NCBI GenBank assembly: GCA_947625935.1
Contig: CANQQE010000022.1
Coordinates: forward strand, 1 to 54,194
Reading direction: 5' to 3'
Source of the DNA: an uncultured Muribaculaceae bacterium
GTDB lineage: Bacteria; Bacteroidota; Bacteroidia; Bacteroidales; Muribaculaceae
Length of the DNA: 54,194 nucleotides
In this document: positions 16,464 through 25,687 of the stretch, piece by piece
How the letters are laid out: each line of letters starts with the position of its first letter
Position numbering within the stretch: position 1 is the stretch's first letter
Translations under genes and position numbers: made by a program
The notes under the pieces: generated by a model
Seen by the model: only the letters and a program-made list of their open reading frames with translations
The model's database searches: none
What the model was told of the DNA's origin: nothing

Positions 16464-18143
16464 TTACAGAATGTGTTTCTTTTTCAGCGTTTCAATATCC
16501 AAAGGTTTCAATCCGAAGTGTTCCAGGACCACCTTTTCGTTGCGATCTGTAAGATAGCATTTAGCCGGCTCGGAATAGGAGCCGGAGGCCAATGAGAGAG
16601 TAGAATCGCGTCGGCTGAAATCAATGCCGGCGAGATCGACAATGGTGTGAAAAAGGCTCACAGACGGCGACACATAGCACTCACGGTTACCGATGAGGTT
16701 TTCGAGCTTGCCGGGATGGCGGTCCGTATAGGCTGAGGAGAGCCACACGAGCGCAGGGACATGGAGCTGTGAGGCAGTGGGCACCGGCGACGCATGGAGG
16801 AAACGATTGCGCTCGTCATCGAAAATATCCTCGCCATGGTCGGAGGCGTAGACCACCGCCCCACTCCATCGACCGGACTCAACCGCGACCATCAAGTCGG
16901 CGAGATAGCTGTCGATATACCTGACAGTGTTGTCGAACGCGTTAATAAGCTCGGCCCGGTGGGAGGAGTTGGCATCGACCGTGCGGTCGGGAAGGAAGTG
17001 GCTGAAACGGTCGTCGTAGCGATCGCGGTAGTTGAAATGGGAGCCATAGGTGTGTAGCACAATAAACTGTTTGCGCTTTGACGTGTCGGCAAGGCATCTG
17101 TCGACAATACTGACAAGCTCGCCATCGAAATGCTCGCGGCCATCGTCCTTCAGGAAAACGACAGAATCGGCCTCAAGCCCGAAATAGTCGATGTAGGAGC
17201 CATTGCGACGCTGGTTGGAAAGGAACACCGTGTGGAATCCGGCTTCTTTAAACGCCGAAATCACACTCTTGCGGCTGTTGATGGAGTCGAAGTCGGCAGC
17301 AGTGAGGTCGGACAGCATCATCGGTACACTTTTGTGGGTGGTGTTGGACTGGGTGAGAGCTTTGGGAAAAGCCACGAGCCGCTCCATGGCCGAAAGCCGG
17401 GGGTTGGTCTCACGGTCATAGCCCAACAACTGCCAGTTGTCAGCCCGCGAGGTCTCCCCAACGACGAGCAGATAGACCTCACGCTCGGCATCGGGGTGTG
17501 TGGGCCGGGAACCGAATGTGAAACCGGCACTGGTCACAGGGTAGTCGGCCGCATCAGCAGCACGGCTGATCGCCGTGACAAGATTGTGAATCACATTAAC
17601 TGGAAAAATGTCTTTATCGACAGAAAAGCGGCCGACAAAGGCGACCGAGAGCAACAGAAGCACCACCCCGACAATGAAAAGCGCGGCCGAAACCTTGCGA
17701 TAAGCCTTTTGAAACCTATCGGAGAGGTTGCGTCGGCGGCATAGGTCGACGATAGCCCACACAATCATGGGGAGATATAACGCGACGACCGTGCCGATGG
17801 CCACCAGCAGGTTGCCAAGCAGCTCGGACACTTCGCGGGGGTTGGTGGTGGCGACGTTCAGGAACATATCGACGGCTATGATCGACTCGCCATAGAGATA
17901 GAGCAACACTATCTGGAAGGCTGAAAATATCATGAACGGGAGGCAGCAAAGCACCGATAGCCCAATGCGCCGTGTCAACGATAAAATCAATCCGTAGAAA
18001 CCGAGAGGCAAGAACAGATTGGTCGCGGCCGACAGAAATGGAAGATTTTCGGTGTGATTAAGAACCACATTGGGTATGAGCAACAACAACGGAAATATAA
18101 CGGCAAGCCACTCGGCCTGCGCAAAAGATTTAAAAAGCTTCAT
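16464..18143 (-). CDS. Phosphoethanolamine transferase (EptA-like)
   Basis: 559-residue inner-membrane enzyme of the alkaline-phosphatase/sulfatase superfamily. Five hydrophobic helices fill the first 170 residues, followed by a periplasmic catalytic domain. Metal and nucleophile motifs are visible: VVGETSRADNW (Glu at 230), SNTTHKSVPM (nucleophile Thr at 268 or 269), HTYGSHFNYR, and SDHGEDIFDD near the C-terminus. Such enzymes move phosphoethanolamine from phosphatidylethanolamine to lipid A or other glycans, which lowers surface negative charge and can reduce cationic-peptide binding. The start overlaps the end of the upstream Omp85-like gene by 14 bases, so the two are one transcript. The acceptor is inferred, not shown. 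Confidence 0.88.
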   Translation of the reverse strand: MKLFKSFAQAEWLAVIFPLLLLIPNVVLNHTENLPFLSAATNLFLPLGFYGLILSLTRRIGLSVLCCLPFMIFSAFQIVLLYLYGESIIAVDMFLNVATTNPREVSELLGNLLVAIGTVVALYLPMIVWAIVDLCRRRNLSDRFQKAYRKVSAALFIVGVVLLLLSVAFVGRFSVDKDIFPVNVIHNLVTAISRAADAADYPVTSAGFTFGSRPTHPDAEREVYLLVVGETSRADNWQLLGYDRETNPRLSAMERLVAFPKALTQSNTTHKSVPMMLSDLTAADFDSINSRKSVISAFKEAGFHTVFLSNQRRNGSYIDYFGLEADSVVFLKDDGREHFDGELVSIVDRCLADTSKRKQFIVLHTYGSHFNYRDRYDDRFSHFLPDRTVDANSSHRAELINAFDNTVRYIDSYLADLMVAVESGRWSGAVVYASDHGEDIFDDERNRFLHASPVPTASQLHVPALVWLSSAYTDRHPGKLENLIGNRECYVSPSVSLFHTIVDLAGIDFSRRDSTLSLASGSYSEPAKCYLTDRNEKVVLEHFGLKPLDIETLKKKHIL

Positions 18144-19353
18144 TTATACTGAATAAGAATCCCGACTCATGCTTGCCAAAGCCGTAATCAAGCCGGACAT
18201 TAACACGTTTTTTAAATTCCCAGCGATATCCGATGCCAAAGTTAGGGAGAGCCATGCGCCAGCGCAAGGCGTCGAACCGCGGGAAAACCGCGCCAAGGCC
18301 GGCCCACAACACAATGCCGTTGCGCCTCCAGATGTGCTGACGCAGCTCGACAGTGACGTCGGCTTCGTTTTTATCGCGGTATCGTCCTTCATAATAGCCT
18401 CGGAGGGTGTTGCTTCCGCCAACAGTTGCCATCATTCCCCAGGGGACATCGCCATAGTTGATCAGAGCGTGAATCTGGGTAGCTATGACACCTCCGCGCC
18501 AGACGCTGTGGTAGGAGTTGGCAGACAGCTCGGTGCTGCTGAAAGCGTAGTCGTTGCCCATGAAACGGGCGAAGAAACGCTGACCGAGTTCGAGGAAGAT
18601 GCCGCTGTAGGCATTGGTGAGGTGGTCGCGGGTATCGTACTGGACCTTAAATCCGGGGCCGATGTTGAAGGTGTGCATACGCTGCCCCATCCACAATGCG
18701 GGATTGTCGGCGTGGCGGCCTATGACGTAATTAAATTGCGCCAACGGGCCGATATAGAGGTTGGGAATAGCGCGGGCGAGAAATTCGACCGAAATCTTAG
18801 ACTGATAGCGGTCATAGTCGGTCTCGTTGCGGTCGTCGGCACCCATATCGTAGCCCATACCCCAGAATTTGCTCGGGAATGAGAAGAAATAGAGATTGTA
18901 GTTCAGTCGGTAGCGATCGCGGGGGAAGATATGGTTGCCTCGTATGCCGAGCAGGTAGAACCCGGATGTCGACAGGTCGCCATAGAGCGAGACGTTGGAT
19001 TTCGGAGTCAATGAGTCACTGCGGGCTGATGAGTAGATTCCTGCGGCAACAAGGCCGAGACCGAGCTTTGTGTCGGAGGAGTAGTGGGGTCCGCCGATGA
19101 AACTGACATCAAACCGCTTGTCGGAACGCTCGCTGTTGGAGTCGTCGAAATAGTCGAGGATTTTCCGAAATATGTTGCGATTGGCTGAGCTTGACAGCGT
19201 GTCGACAGTGTCGGCGGGAACAGGACGCTGCCCGTGGATGGTGATACCGGGGGAGTTGGCTGAGTGGCTGTGACGCAACGGAGCTTGTGCCGACGCGGCC
19301 AGCGGCAATAACACCACCGTTATCATCAATAGCGCAATCTTGAGCATCCTCAT
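18130..19353 (-). CDS. Omp85-family outer-membrane barrel (surface antigen domain)
   Basis: 407-residue outer-membrane protein with a signal peptide (about 1-22, ending ASAQA). A short Ser/Asp-rich region leads into a C-terminal beta-barrel of the bacterial surface antigen (Omp85/BamA barrel) family: many aromatic-rich alternating strands, the segment GGSNTLRGYYEGRYRDKNEA (the RGY motif of the lid loop), and a final strand ending in an aromatic residue (SINEAF). No POTRA repeats are visible, so it resembles the small PNPLA-less or TamA-like barrels of Bacteroidota and not BamA. Its end overlaps the EptA-like gene, hinting at a shared role in the outer membrane. Precise function unknown. Confidence 0.85.
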   Translation of the reverse strand: MRMLKIALLMITVVLLPLAASAQAPLRHSHSANSPGITIHGQRPVPADTVDTLSSSANRNIFRKILDYFDDSNSERSDKRFDVSFIGGPHYSSDTKLGLGLVAAGIYSSARSDSLTPKSNVSLYGDLSTSGFYLLGIRGNHIFPRDRYRLNYNLYFFSFPSKFWGMGYDMGADDRNETDYDRYQSKISVEFLARAIPNLYIGPLAQFNYVIGRHADNPALWMGQRMHTFNIGPGFKVQYDTRDHLTNAYSGIFLELGQRFFARFMGNDYAFSSTELSANSYHSVWRGGVIATQIHALINYGDVPWGMMATVGGSNTLRGYYEGRYRDKNEADVTVELRQHIWRRNGIVLWAGLGAVFPRFDALRWRMALPNFGIGYRWEFKKRVNVRLDYGFGKHESGFLFSINEAF

Positions 19354-19387
19354 TTATCCGATTAATATAAGAACTGGTTTCAAGATG

Positions 19388-19395
19388 CAAAGATA
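19388..19395 (-). promoter_or_regulatory. Possible -7 element, Omp85-eptA transcript
   Basis: Minus strand TATCTTTG matches the TAnnTTTG consensus about 35 bases before the Omp85-like start. No clear TTTG partner lies at the expected distance, so support is limited. Confidence 0.4.
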
Positions 19396-19479
19396 CAACA
19401 ATACCATCAATCTCGCACACTTTGAAGATGAACGCGATTGTCAAAATAAGCGGTTAAGTTGTGAAAAACTTCGCAGCAA

Positions 19480-21210
19480 CTATTTTATGTCAAATCGTTT
19501 CATGGCCGCAAGCAAAGCAATAAGCTTATTGTGATCGTAAACATCTCCATTTTGCATCAATTCGGCAGAATCAGCCCGAAGTTCAGGATTATCGATAACC
19601 TCCAAGGTATTATCCATGTAATTTAACAGTGACCTGCGCAAAATTTCATTACGCTTCAAAGACCACCCAATAGGAGTCATCTGGAATGCATAATCAGCCC
19701 CACCTTGTTGACGTAGTATTTTTCGCTTTATAACATCAGGGATGTTGCTTACCGCAACCGTTCGACCTAAAATAGAGATTGTCGGCTCATTAATACGAGC
19801 TCTGATTCTTTCCCAACGATACTTAGCTGCATCGGGGTGTTTAGATAGAATCCATTTTTTATATAAATTGTGATTCCAACGATATTTCAAAGGAATCTTA
19901 AGCATAGCATCGAAAAACGGGCGGAAAATAAAAGGAGCAAATGTCTCCAATTGTTGTTGAACCAACGTATGGGCGGCAAAAAGCATACCATTAATGCCAC
20001 GATTATAGAAAATACCTATTTCTTCATTGGCATAATCTAATTTCGTAAAGTGCACTTTTGATAATAATTTATTGGGATAGAAAGCGCCACACCCAAGATT
20101 AAACTTACGATCTGGATTGACTCCATTATAATACGTTCCGATAATCACGTCGCCCAACATACCACTATGCACAATACCAAAATGAGATAAATCAATCATG
20201 CTAATCAGAGATTGGACATGAGCTGTACCATAGTATAATTCATATCCCCCAGTATACTCTATTATATTTTCAAAATCTAACAAATAAGATCCAGTATCCA
20301 ATGACTTGAAAACCCAGTCATGATTATAATCACAAGCAATTTCTTGAGCGATTGACTGATCTAAATATCCGCTTTTTGACACTGTATAATTCAATTGAGA
20401 AGTATAGCCAAGCTCATGGGCTACCAATGAGGTCATTCTGGAATCTAAACCGCCGGAAAGAGCAACGAGATGAGTATTTACCCTCCCCCTTAAATCACTG
20501 TCATACTGAGCCTTAACAGCCCTTTTAAACAAAGAATCCACCAACTCAACCGCATCGAGTTCAGACAAAGTATAATCAGGGGTATTATCAATAATATAAT
20601 ACGGTGATTCTTTAAAGCCATCGTCTATAACAATCACATTGCCGGGCAACATTCGTTTTACCTCATCAACCAATGTGGAATTTCCGAACATATACCCATT
20701 ACCCAGCAAAGAATATGCCGAACTAACGTCAAGCGTTTTACTTAATCCTTGGGTTTCGATGTTATCGTATATTGACGCTATGTCTGACGAAAATATGATG
20801 CAATCCTTATATTTAGCATAAAATACAGCTTTGCTTCCTATATGATCAGAAAAAACGACTACTCTGTTTCTTATTTTGTCAATAATAAAGCCAGAGAAAC
20901 TTCCATTAATTTTATCGGGGAAAGTATCGCCATATTCGCTGTACAATTTTGAAATAGCAGAATGGACATCTTCTCCATAATTGACAAGCTGATTTTTCTC
21001 AAAAATCACACCGTCAAAAAGTATTATCAATCCATCAGTGTCTTTAAAAGATTTGTCATCAGTGAAAGTTCCGTTTGGAGAATAGTCCACCGCATAACTC
21101 CATTTACTCCCCAATAGAGCAACCTGACAGTTTGTGTCTTTTTTAAGGGAAAGAATCCAACCTTTATGGTTATTTGTGAGTGTTATTTTGTTTTTATCCA
21201 TATTACTCAA
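19480..21210 (-). CDS. Asparagine synthase-related protein of the glycan locus
   Basis: 576 residues, with a glutamine-amidotransferase-like N-terminal part (about 1-190) and an asparagine-synthetase C-terminal part containing the ATP pyrophosphatase loop LSGGLDSR at 251-258. The second residue is Ser, not the Cys nucleophile of true glutamine-dependent AsnB, so the N-domain is probably inactive as glutaminase and ammonia would come from elsewhere. Members of this class in polysaccharide loci are thought to amidate sugars or other precursors; here that is inference from context. The gene is AT-rich compared with rfbFGH and is the last of the locus. The start may also be the Met at residue 4. 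Confidence 0.8.
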   Translation of the reverse strand: MSNMDKNKITLTNNHKGWILSLKKDTNCQVALLGSKWSYAVDYSPNGTFTDDKSFKDTDGLIILFDGVIFEKNQLVNYGEDVHSAISKLYSEYGDTFPDKINGSFSGFIIDKIRNRVVVFSDHIGSKAVFYAKYKDCIIFSSDIASIYDNIETQGLSKTLDVSSAYSLLGNGYMFGNSTLVDEVKRMLPGNVIVIDDGFKESPYYIIDNTPDYTLSELDAVELVDSLFKRAVKAQYDSDLRGRVNTHLVALSGGLDSRMTSLVAHELGYTSQLNYTVSKSGYLDQSIAQEIACDYNHDWVFKSLDTGSYLLDFENIIEYTGGYELYYGTAHVQSLISMIDLSHFGIVHSGMLGDVIIGTYYNGVNPDRKFNLGCGAFYPNKLLSKVHFTKLDYANEEIGIFYNRGINGMLFAAHTLVQQQLETFAPFIFRPFFDAMLKIPLKYRWNHNLYKKWILSKHPDAAKYRWERIRARINEPTISILGRTVAVSNIPDVIKRKILRQQGGADYAFQMTPIGWSLKRNEILRRSLLNYMDNTLEVIDNPELRADSAELMQNGDVYDHNKLIALLAAMKRFDIK

Positions 21211-21271
21211 TTAATTAAACAGGAAGTCCTGATTTCGCGATTCAGTTTCAAATGAATTATTTAAAGGACAA

Positions 21272-22225
21272 TTATTTTGATTTCGAAAGTTTATATTTAA
21301 GGAGTAAAAAAAATTCTCTAATCCAAATGGGGGCTATGACGAACGGCAACATAATACGCCCATAACTTGAAGTGTTTTTATGAGTCATAATGGCCAGAAA
21401 TATTTTCAGTTGTTTAACGGGATTGGTCAAACATAGAACACGGCTTGATTGTATTGTTACAATCCGACGCTCAGCTTTATATCGAAGTTTTTCAGAAATT
21501 GGTAATTTTTTGTAATTCTCATATATCTCACCCATCAACCCAATGCAATCATAAGACCATGCCTTATTTGTTGTCTGCGTAACAAGTATAGGATAGTCCG
21601 GGAGATGTAGGGTGTCGTATTTCAGACATCTATCAGCGACCCAATATATTTGCACATATAAGTTTGACAGACCACGGGTTATGCACTCTTCATATAGCCC
21701 CTCCCTTTTAACAACAATACCCGACATCTGGTGGGCTCTAAAATTGTTTATGAGGAAGTTGTCAACACCGGCTCTGTACAGTCTTCTTTTCGCATTTAAA
21801 TCTCGTCCACCCTGAATGGCCACACCTTGTACATCAATAGCTTTAAATGATGGCAAGACACAACCAACGCCAAGATTTTCAATTGCATTGATAACTTCCT
21901 TAACGTATTCCTTAGAGCAATAATCATCATCGCCCATCAACATAACGTAATCAGCGTCAGACACTTCCAAGCAATATAAGAAATTCTTAAACATTCCAAT
22001 ATTTTCAACTTGCTTAGTGTACTTGACCACAGTTGACGGATGTGCCGCACAATAATCAATTATAGCCACCTCAGTTCCATCAGAGGATGCATTATCCGAA
22101 ACGATTATTTTCACATAATCATTAATTTTCAAATCAGTAATAATGCCATCGAGCAAATTAAGATTCTTCAGAAGATGCTCTTTTCTGTTATATGTAGGTA
22201 TTAATATGTCTAATGAGAACTTCAT
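21272..22225 (-). CDS. Family 2 glycosyltransferase
   Basis: 317-residue GT-A fold glycosyltransferase. It opens with DILIPTYNRKEHLLKN, followed by VSDNASSDGT (nucleotide-binding) and the metal-binding acidic motif MGDDDY. No membrane helix; the C-terminus has basic and hydrophobic patches suited to membrane association. It would transfer an activated sugar to the growing repeat unit. As the only glycosyltransferase in the locus it is a candidate for adding the dideoxyhexose made by the upstream genes, but the donor cannot be read from the sequence. AT-rich like its two neighbours. Confidence 0.9.
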   Translation of the reverse strand: MKFSLDILIPTYNRKEHLLKNLNLLDGIITDLKINDYVKIIVSDNASSDGTEVAIIDYCAAHPSTVVKYTKQVENIGMFKNFLYCLEVSDADYVMLMGDDDYCSKEYVKEVINAIENLGVGCVLPSFKAIDVQGVAIQGGRDLNAKRRLYRAGVDNFLINNFRAHQMSGIVVKREGLYEECITRGLSNLYVQIYWVADRCLKYDTLHLPDYPILVTQTTNKAWSYDCIGLMGEIYENYKKLPISEKLRYKAERRIVTIQSSRVLCLTNPVKQLKIFLAIMTHKNTSSYGRIMLPFVIAPIWIREFFLLLKYKLSKSK

Positions 22226-22332
22226 AGTCTTAGCCCGACCTCTTTTAAAATTTTACCTGATTAAAATATATAATAGTTCAACTTCATTATCATATCAAGA
22301 CAATAGTTGGGATAATGTCAATAGGTTTAATT

Positions 22333-23223
22333 TTAAGACTCGTTAAATCTCATAAATCCCATTTTTAAGCTAACAATAGCTTCCCAATTCGGGAGTTTTG
22401 GGTATGAACGAATCGGATGCATAACTTCTCTATCTCTATATGGTCGATTCCCCCATAATGGATTTATAGTACATTTCAATTCCTCAGACATGACATCAAC
22501 CGCCCTTCTAAGTGTTACCAACGTCCCTGATGAAACACCGTACATAGCATATTTCTCAATCGAAGATAGGAGCATAGTGCAAGCCCTCTCATAAGCAATG
22601 CTGACGTCATCGATATGGACTAAGTCAATTTCCTGTTCGCCAGGAGACATTTCGATGGTCTCCCCAGTAAGCGCACAATTTCTCAATTTATTCCAGATTT
22701 TTGGGCGAGAATCATCTTCGCCATAAACATCAAAAAGCCGAAGTGTTATCACTCTGAAATTTTTTGCGTCAACAAAATATTGGATTATTTTTTCAAAAGC
22801 TTCCTTGGTCGACGCATAGAAATCAACCGGGTTGTATTCTTCAGAATTATAATTTTGCCAGTATGTACCGGTGTTTACCATTGCCTTGACTCCACTTTGA
22901 TTCATAGCCTCAAGTAATTCCGCACCAAATTCCAAATTCGAGCGTACAATCGTCCTAATATCTTTAGGAGAAGGGTTGGCAATTACAGCAGCGGCTAAAT
23001 GAACCACAACATCAGGCTGGAAATTTGACATAAAATCAATCATTGCATCAATATCACTATTGTAGCAGAATATCTTTATTTTGTCAATTATACCATCCAA
23101 AAGGCTGAAGTTGCTCGATGGGCGAGCTATGATACCGACCTGCCAACCCGATTCAAGCATATGTCTCGCTACATGAGAGCCAATATAGCCAGTAGCACCA
23201 GTTATCAAAACCTTTTTTTTCAT
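22333..23223 (-). CDS. NAD-dependent epimerase/reductase (CDP-dideoxyhexose type)
   Basis: 296-residue extended short-chain dehydrogenase. The nucleotide-binding loop is GATGYIGSHV (about 8-17) and the catalytic pair YASTK lies in the middle. The later segment GEQEIDLVHIDDV resembles that of the abequose and paratose synthases (RfbJ, RfbS). Placed directly after rfbF, rfbH and rfbG, it is the natural candidate for the 4-keto reduction that finishes CDP-paratose or CDP-abequose; which isomer cannot be decided. Its start overlaps the rfbG stop by four bases (ATGA), yet its base composition is clearly more AT-rich than rfbG. Confidence 0.83.
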   Translation of the reverse strand: MKKKVLITGATGYIGSHVARHMLESGWQVGIIARPSSNFSLLDGIIDKIKIFCYNSDIDAMIDFMSNFQPDVVVHLAAAVIANPSPKDIRTIVRSNLEFGAELLEAMNQSGVKAMVNTGTYWQNYNSEEYNPVDFYASTKEAFEKIIQYFVDAKNFRVITLRLFDVYGEDDSRPKIWNKLRNCALTGETIEMSPGEQEIDLVHIDDVSIAYERACTMLLSSIEKYAMYGVSSGTLVTLRRAVDVMSEELKCTINPLWGNRPYRDREVMHPIRSYPKLPNWEAIVSLKMGFMRFNES

Positions 23224-24308
23224 TGGGAGAGGAATTGGTGGATTTGGGTTAGACAGAGGGTGTGGACGTCGGGGGAGGCGGCGAGGTAGTTTTTGTACCA
23301 GTCGACGGTGAGTCGGACGGTGGCTGCGAGGTCGAGGCGGGGTTGCCAGCCGAGACGCAGACGGGCTTTGCTGATGTCGAGCATCAGGAGCTTGGCTTCA
23401 TGGAGGGCATGGGGGTCGGAGACATCGCGGAGTGTGCCGCTTCCGTAGCGGTCGATCACTTCGGTGGCAACGTCCCATACGGTGGCGACGCTCTCGAGAT
23501 TGGGCCCGAAGTTCCACCCTTCGCAGTAGCCGACGGGGTCGTCCCACATTTTCTTAGCAAGTAGCATATAACCGCTGAGAGGCTCAAGGACGTGCTGCCA
23601 GGGGCGTATGGACTTGGGCGACCTTATGTCGATGGGATCGCCTGCCTCAAGGGCGCGGATGCAATCGGGGATTATGCGGTCAGATGCCCAGTCGCCACCG
23701 CCGATGACGTTGCCGGCGCGGACGCTCGCAATTGATTTGCGGTGGTCGCCGTAATGCTCGGGGTTGAAGAAGCTGCGCCGCCATGATGAGATGGCAATTT
23801 CGGCCGCACCTTTGCTTGATGAGTACGGGTCGTAGCCTCCCATAGGCTCGTCTTCGCGATAGCCCCACAGTTGCTCTTTGTTTTCGTAGCATTTGTCGGT
23901 GGTAATCATCACACCGACCCTGACGCTATCGGTGGCGCGTATGGCTTCGAGTATGTTTATTGTGCCCATGACATTAGTCTGCCAGGTCTCGACGGGACAT
24001 TGGTAGCTGAGTCTCACAAGGGGCTGCGCGGCGAGGTGGAATACGATTTGGGGCTTATAGCGGGCAAAAATGCGCTTCATTTCCTTGCCGTCGCGGATGT
24101 CGGCCCGGATGTCGGCTTTAATTTTGTCTCCGATACCTGACATGAGGAAGTTGTCGCGGCGGGTGAGCGGGTCGAGACCGACGCCGACGATTTCTGCACC
24201 GAGGCTTTGGAGCCAAATCGCGAGCCAGCTTCCTTTGAATCCGGTGTGTCCTGTTATAAGTACCCGCTTGCCGGCATAAAAGTTGTCGAATATATCCAGA
24301 TTGGTCAT
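23220..24308 (-). CDS. rfbG: CDP-glucose 4,6-dehydratase
   Basis: Converts CDP-glucose to CDP-4-keto-6-deoxyglucose, the second step to CDP-3,6-dideoxyhexoses. 362 residues from the Met at 24308; a longer frame to 24404 adds 32 residues that fall inside the rfbH 3' end and lack family similarity, so I reject it. Motifs: GHTGFKGSWLA (NAD loop), ITTDKCYEN, and YDPYSSSKGAAE with the catalytic Tyr-xxx-Lys. The upstream rfbH stop lies 11 bases away, and the next gene overlaps by four. Confidence 0.95.
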   Translation of the reverse strand: MTNLDIFDNFYAGKRVLITGHTGFKGSWLAIWLQSLGAEIVGVGLDPLTRRDNFLMSGIGDKIKADIRADIRDGKEMKRIFARYKPQIVFHLAAQPLVRLSYQCPVETWQTNVMGTINILEAIRATDSVRVGVMITTDKCYENKEQLWGYREDEPMGGYDPYSSSKGAAEIAISSWRRSFFNPEHYGDHRKSIASVRAGNVIGGGDWASDRIIPDCIRALEAGDPIDIRSPKSIRPWQHVLEPLSGYMLLAKKMWDDPVGYCEGWNFGPNLESVATVWDVATEVIDRYGSGTLRDVSDPHALHEAKLLMLDISKARLRLGWQPRLDLAATVRLTVDWYKNYLAASPDVHTLCLTQIHQFLSQ

Positions 24309-24319
24309 CGTCAGCTCAA

Positions 24320-25660
24320 TCAATAGCGTGAAACAAATTCCTTGACGCTCGCAATCATGTGGGCGAGCATCGGGGGTGTCATGCCGGGATATACTCCGAT
24401 CCACAAGGTGTTGTTCATTATGAAATCGGTGTTCTCAAGCGATCCGACCACGCGATAAGAGCCGGGTTGCTGCCGCAGTTGGTCGAAAGCGGGATGTCTG
24501 AGCAGGTTTCCGGCAAAAAGATTGCGTGTCTGGATTTTGCAATCTTCAAGATGACGTGCGAGGTCGTTGCGTGAGAATGGGGCATCGGGTGAAACCGATA
24601 TAAGGAACCCGAACCATGAGGGATCGGAACCGGGTTGCGGCTCGGGGAGGATGAGCCACGGGGTGCCTTGAAGTCCATCGCGCAAGACCTTGAAGTTGCG
24701 TCGGCGGGCATCGACAATGGAGTCGAGTTTTTCCAACTGGGCACATCCGATGGCGGCTTGCATATCGGTCACTTTGAGGTTGTAGCCGAAATGGGAATAG
24801 ACGTATTTGTGATCATACCCGACGGGCAATTGTCCGAATTGTTTGGTGAAGCGGCAACCGCAAGTGTTGTCGACCCCACCCATGCACCAGCAGTCGCGGC
24901 CCCAGTCGCGGAATGAGTTGACGAGGCGGTGAAGCAGAGGGTTGTCGGTGTAGACCGCTCCACCCTCGCCCATTGTCATGTGATGAGGGGGATAGAATGA
25001 ACTGGTGCCTATATCACCGACTGTGCCGGTCTTGCGTATCACCCCGTCGATTTCAACCGTTGAGCCGAGGGCATCGCAGTTATCCTCGACAAGCCACAAG
25101 TTGTGTTTGTCGCAGAATTGTTTCACTGCGTTCAAATCGAATGGATTGCCGAGCGAGTGGGCAATCATCACGGCTTTGGTTTTGTCGGACAAAGCGTTTT
25201 CCAGTTGACTGACATCAATATTATACTGAGGCACGGTGACATCGACAAAGACCGGAATGGCACCGTATTGGATACATGGGGTGACCGTCGTTGGGAAACC
25301 GCAGGCTACGGTTATGACCTCGTCGCCGCGCTTAATCTGACGTTCACCAAGCTCGGGAGCGGTCAGGGCAGAAAAAGCGAGCAGATTGGCCGATGAGCCT
25401 GAATTAGTCAGCGAGCAATATCTCACGCCCAGCCACCCGGCAAACGCCTTTTCAAACTTAGTGGCCCACGGCCCTGCCGTAAGCCAAAAATCGAGAGATG
25501 AGTCAACGAGGTTAACCATCTCGCGTTCATCGAAATAGCGTCCGCCATAGTTGACAAAAGTGTCGCCCGCGACAAATTGACGCGGCGCGCCATGGGTTTC
25601 GGCATAATATTCCTTAGTGAGTTGAAGTATCTGATTTTTAAGTTGTTCCTTTCGGCTCAT
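24320..25660 (-). CDS. rfbH: CDP-4-keto-6-deoxyglucose 3-dehydratase (E1)
   Basis: 446-residue enzyme of the aminotransferase-fold family that removes the 3-hydroxyl in 3,6-dideoxyhexose synthesis. The usual PLP-binding Lys is replaced by His (HHMTMGEGG, His 226-227), the hallmark that makes it bind PMP and act as a dehydratase. The 2Fe-2S cysteines unique to this family are also seen: C257-x-C259-x7-C267, with an upstream Cys near 195. It needs a reductase partner (E3-type) not encoded here. Between rfbF (27 bases upstream) and rfbG (11 bases downstream). Confidence 0.96.
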   Translation of the reverse strand: MSRKEQLKNQILQLTKEYYAETHGAPRQFVAGDTFVNYGGRYFDEREMVNLVDSSLDFWLTAGPWATKFEKAFAGWLGVRYCSLTNSGSSANLLAFSALTAPELGERQIKRGDEVITVACGFPTTVTPCIQYGAIPVFVDVTVPQYNIDVSQLENALSDKTKAVMIAHSLGNPFDLNAVKQFCDKHNLWLVEDNCDALGSTVEIDGVIRKTGTVGDIGTSSFYPPHHMTMGEGGAVYTDNPLLHRLVNSFRDWGRDCWCMGGVDNTCGCRFTKQFGQLPVGYDHKYVYSHFGYNLKVTDMQAAIGCAQLEKLDSIVDARRRNFKVLRDGLQGTPWLILPEPQPGSDPSWFGFLISVSPDAPFSRNDLARHLEDCKIQTRNLFAGNLLRHPAFDQLRQQPGSYRVVGSLENTDFIMNNTLWIGVYPGMTPPMLAHMIASVKEFVSRY

Positions 25661-25687
25661 TTTATATCGTATTACCTGTTAGTCGCG

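Noticed and set aside
24309-24404. Upstream start of rfbG
   Set aside because: The extra 32 residues overlap the rfbH 3' end and precede the conserved N-terminus; ATG at 24308 fits the family.
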